A DNA stretch of 64,000 nt from Prunus persica. Lineage: Eukaryota > Streptophyta > Magnoliopsida > Rosales > Rosaceae. Below are positions 61,969-64,000 of the stretch, piece after piece. The notes beneath the pieces are model-generated. The model did no database searches, had not been told where the DNA came from, and saw nothing but the letters and a program-made list of their open reading frames with translations. A program made the translations under genes and the position numbers. Each line of letters starts with the position of its first letter. Position 1 is the stretch's first letter. Location: positions 7,835,689-7,899,688 of the forward strand of contig NC_034012.1 of the NCBI RefSeq assembly GCF_000346465.2, given 5' to 3'.

Positions 61969-62457
61969 TTACTTCCCTTGCTGAGTATATTTGGTGACGT
62001 CGGAAACGGTAATAGATGACCAATCAAACCCGGGTACGACGAGTTTTGCATAGGATCGGAAGTAGTCGAATCCAGCTTGCATCACACGCTTCTTTGACTC
62101 CACTACATTAGATGAGTTCTTGTATTTTTGAACAGCTACACTCCGAAGTCGTTTGTGTCTACGCTTCATGCGCTGCAACTTCGCCCTATCCAGATTGGCC
62201 TGCCTTTTGTCATCTTCAATTTGGCCTTCCACAAATTCCAAACGTGCCCTTGCCCTTTGGATTTCATCACCAAGTTGAAGATGCCTGTCCTTCCAAAAAG
62301 CAACAACTCTTTCAGACTCAAAACTTCCAACAAAATGGTCATTCTGTCTAGCAATGTGACATTGCTTGTCTGGTGACTCACTTGCGTGTCGAAGCCGGTC
62401 TTTGTTTGGAGGGGTGTTTATTATGCTCACATCAAACTTGGTTGTGCTTATGCTCAT
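61969..62457 (-). CDS. Small basic coiled-coil protein, function unknown (divergent pair, member 1)
   Basis: A 162-residue open frame starting MSISTTKFDVSIINTPP (ATG at 62457). I do not recognise a named family. Residues ~42-120 are highly charged and helical (VVAFWKDRHLQLGDEIQRA, LEFVEGQIEDDKRQANLD), consistent with a coiled coil, followed by a basic stretch KLQRMKRRHKRLRS that could bind nucleic acid or serve as a nuclear signal. The C-terminus ends GFDYFRSYAKLVVPGFDWSS, then ITVSDVTKY. The neighbour on the other strand has the same arrangement (GFDKFRAF..YDWNYVSPDAV). TTTATA on the plus strand at 62551-62556 gives a TATA box about 95 bases upstream on the minus strand. The open frame continues upstream of the ATG but only a TTG begins it. 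Confidence 0.7.
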   Translation of the reverse strand: MSISTTKFDVSIINTPPNKDRLRHASESPDKQCHIARQNDHFVGSFESERVVAFWKDRHLQLGDEIQRARARLEFVEGQIEDDKRQANLDRAKLQRMKRRHKRLRSVAVQKYKNSSNVVESKKRVMQAGFDYFRSYAKLVVPGFDWSSITVSDVTKYTQQGK

Positions 62458-62880
62458 TCTTTGGGGGGAATGAGTTTGTTTGCTTATTCTGAGAGTATCG
62501 GTAGATGGAGACAGATCCGGTGGAGGAGTGAGTTTTGTGTGGAAGGAGATTTTATATGAAAGGGGTGATAGTAATACCAAGAAAAGGGTTCCCGCCAAAA
62601 AATATTTGGTTGACAAAGTAGAAATTATTTTTTGGTCTGATACAATCTAAGTTTAATCCTAACTAGTTTGGTTGAGTTAACTAAGTAGATGTCACTTCCA
62701 TTGACTTTGTTTCAACCACTATCAGTGGTGTCAGGAGAGTGTGAGGTTGACATGCTTGAAAAGCAAAACCTGACACCTATTTTTAAAAAATTCCCGCCAA
62801 AAAGTACATATGTTGACTACACACAAGCTTTGGTATGTTGGTCTATAAACCTATGTTCCCTTTCTCAAACGAAATTGCAT
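62458..62880. promoter_or_regulatory. Bidirectional promoter spacer with duplicated E2F-like + TTGAC module
   Basis: TTCCCGCCAAAA occurs identically at 62589-62600 and 62791-62802, both on the plus strand, each followed 21-22 bases from its start by TTGAC (62610, 62813). TTCCCGCC fits the plant E2F consensus; TTGAC is a W-box core. TATAAA-like signals face outward: at 62551-62556 for the minus gene and TATAAA near 62843 for the plus gene. Confidence 0.55.
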
Positions 62881-63504
62881 ATGCAATCCTCATCCTCCCA
62901 GAACAAAGAGGATTATTCAAGCATGTCAACCTCTTCAGGCGCCAACAACACAATCGAAGATGACAAATTGGAGTGGCAGGTTCTATTTCCACATTGTACT
63001 CGCCGACCCCTTCCTTTTTCAACATCATTTGGGAGTGAGGGGGACTCCGATGATCCATTACAGGCAATACATGCAGTCAGTGGCAAGCTGGATTATAATT
63101 CCAGACTGATCAATTCATGGCACGAGAAATATGTTGAAGACGAGGCAATTTTGGCTGATCTTAACATTAGGGTGAACAAAGCGTTATCCCAAAAGAACAA
63201 GTACTTGAAGCTGAGTCATAGCAGGAAGCTGAAAGCTGAGGAGTTGGATACAGTAATGAATGATGAAATCAAAGGTTGTTTGATGAACCATATGCGATGC
63301 GAAGAGCACCATACTGAACTGGAGTTGGCATTCAACGAAGGATTCGACAAATTCCGAGCATTTGCGGCAACTACTCATACAAGTTATGATTGGAACTATG
63401 TGTCCCCTGATGCTGTGAGAGAGATACTAGACGATGGGGATGACATGAATGAGCATAAGCACGTCAAAGCTGCTCGGAAGAAGCCGACCGATACGACTAA
63501 CTGA
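62881..63504 (+). CDS. Small acidic/helical coiled-coil protein, function unknown (divergent pair, member 2)
   Basis: I start at the ATG at 62881 (MQSSSSQNKEDYSSMSTSS, 207 residues) because the upstream in-frame ATG at 62689 lies before a TATA box and one copy of the promoter module; 62923 is another possible start. No named family is recognised. The N-terminus is Ser/Asp-rich (GSEGDSDDPLQAIHAVSG), followed by a helical region (about 88-160: NSWHEKYVEDEAILADLN, NKALSQKNKYLKLSHSRK). Near the end GFDKFRAFAATTHTSYDW and NYVSPDAVREI align with the end of the divergent neighbour. The tail HKHVKAARKKPTDTTN is basic. The shared C-terminal motif suggests the two genes are distant paralogues, perhaps partners in one complex. 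A copy of the tail lies at 63922-63987. Confidence 0.7.
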   Translation: MQSSSSQNKEDYSSMSTSSGANNTIEDDKLEWQVLFPHCTRRPLPFSTSFGSEGDSDDPLQAIHAVSGKLDYNSRLINSWHEKYVEDEAILADLNIRVNKALSQKNKYLKLSHSRKLKAEELDTVMNDEIKGCLMNHMRCEEHHTELELAFNEGFDKFRAFAATTHTSYDWNYVSPDAVREILDDGDDMNEHKHVKAARKKPTDTTN

Positions 63505-63921
63505 TTGCGGCTACCGCTGTTCAGTTGGTTGAGGGTGACCGTGGTATTGCACATATACTCCCTTAATGTCATTATTTAACTTAAAATAACACAAATATCA
63601 GTTTCATTTGCTTCATATATAATTATTGGGACTATGTATTGCAAGTCATCATGTGTTATAATGTCTAACATTATATTTTGCAAATATGGAAATATTATTC
63701 AAGAAGCAGTCAATATCACAGAAAGCCGGGAATCAGTAAATGCTCCTTATCATGTCTATTTACATTAAAGAGCTGGAGTACTAATGTGTTAAAAAAAAAA
63801 CTGACACGTGAGTCATAAGTTACATAACATGTGCTATACATTGTTTACTGAATGGTTTATGGTTTATTTATATATAATAAAATTCCAAATATTGCTGAGG
63901 ATTTATTTCGTGTATATCACT
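63505..63921. other. Spacer, no gene seen
   Basis: AT-rich sequence between the coiled-coil gene and the copy of its terminal segment. No ORF resembles a known family. Confidence 0.6.
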
Positions 63922-63987
63922 AGGGATATGAGTGGCCATAAGCATGTGAGACCTGCTAAGAAGAAGCTGACGAGTACGACCCAGTGA
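63922..63987 (+). pseudogene. Duplicated 3' terminal segment of the coiled-coil gene
   Basis: After ATATCACTAG (an acceptor-like AG) the frame GGATATGAGT.. gives MSGHKHVRPAKKKLTSTTQ and TGA. This aligns with MNEHKHVKAARKKPTDTTN at the end of the gene at 62881-63504, and the match extends into the 3' flank (TGATTGTGGCTACCG against TGATTGCGGCTACCG). It may be a relic, an alternative last exon or part of a third gene; the window ends before this can be decided. Confidence 0.6.
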
Positions 63988-64000
63988 TTGTGGCTACCGT

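Noticed and set aside
62689..62880. Upstream in-frame extension of the plus-strand coiled-coil gene from the ATG at 62689
   Set aside because: It contains the E2F-like/TTGAC module and lies before a TATA box; the amino acids look unlike the rest. It could still be right if transcription starts further upstream.
1..64000. CRISPR arrays, operons, ribosome-binding sites, rRNA or tRNA genes
   Set aside because: The DNA is plant nuclear. The regular repeats seen are microsatellites, LTR arrays or local duplications, and no tRNA or rRNA sequence was recognised.

Overview
The window is nuclear DNA from a eudicot plant. The evidence is intron-rich genes with GT-AG splice sites, plant-only families (GT34, BAHD, a BTB protein of the At1g04390 type) and dense layers of hAT, PIF/Harbinger, Helitron, CACTA, LINE and LTR elements. 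From the general look of the repeats I would guess Rosaceae, perhaps Prunus, but nothing here proves it. There is one 100-N assembly gap (33591-33690).

Layout. 0.2-3.9 kb (-): organellar YchF-type P-loop ATPase, running off the left edge. 4.5-8 kb: three small DNA transposons, one with an empty-site paralogue beside it. 8.4-16.1 kb (+): PAT1 mRNA-decay factor, with a LINE fragment in intron 3. 19.4-20.7 kb (+): GT34 glycosyltransferase, and at 23.3-23.6 kb a broken copy of its 5' end. 26.2-32.5 kb (-): nine-exon protein with two BTB domains. 33.7-40.8 kb: a transposon nest, an hAT element split by an LTR that is itself split by a minus-strand LTR element carrying 96-bp tandem arrays. 42.0-49.1 kb (-): two tandem BAHD acyltransferases, with repeats upstream of each and a CACTA element between them. 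49.4-50.8 kb: MITE, Helitron and LTR fragment.

The last 11 kb is the least ordinary part: a DUF1985/Ulp1-type cysteine protease gene (+), a GRF zinc-finger protein with a C-terminal membrane helix (-), an F-box protein (+), then two head-to-head genes for small coiled-coil proteins that share a C-terminal motif, separated by a spacer with two copies of an E2F-like/TTGAC module. A copy of the last coiled-coil gene's 3' end reappears at the window edge. Ulp1-type proteases are carried by some plant Mutator-like elements, so this may be an element with unusual cargo or its domesticated remains. I found no terminal repeats that prove it.

Exon boundaries were placed by hand from GT-AG sites, phase agreement and family resemblance. 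No database search was run. Gene-model spans include introns.
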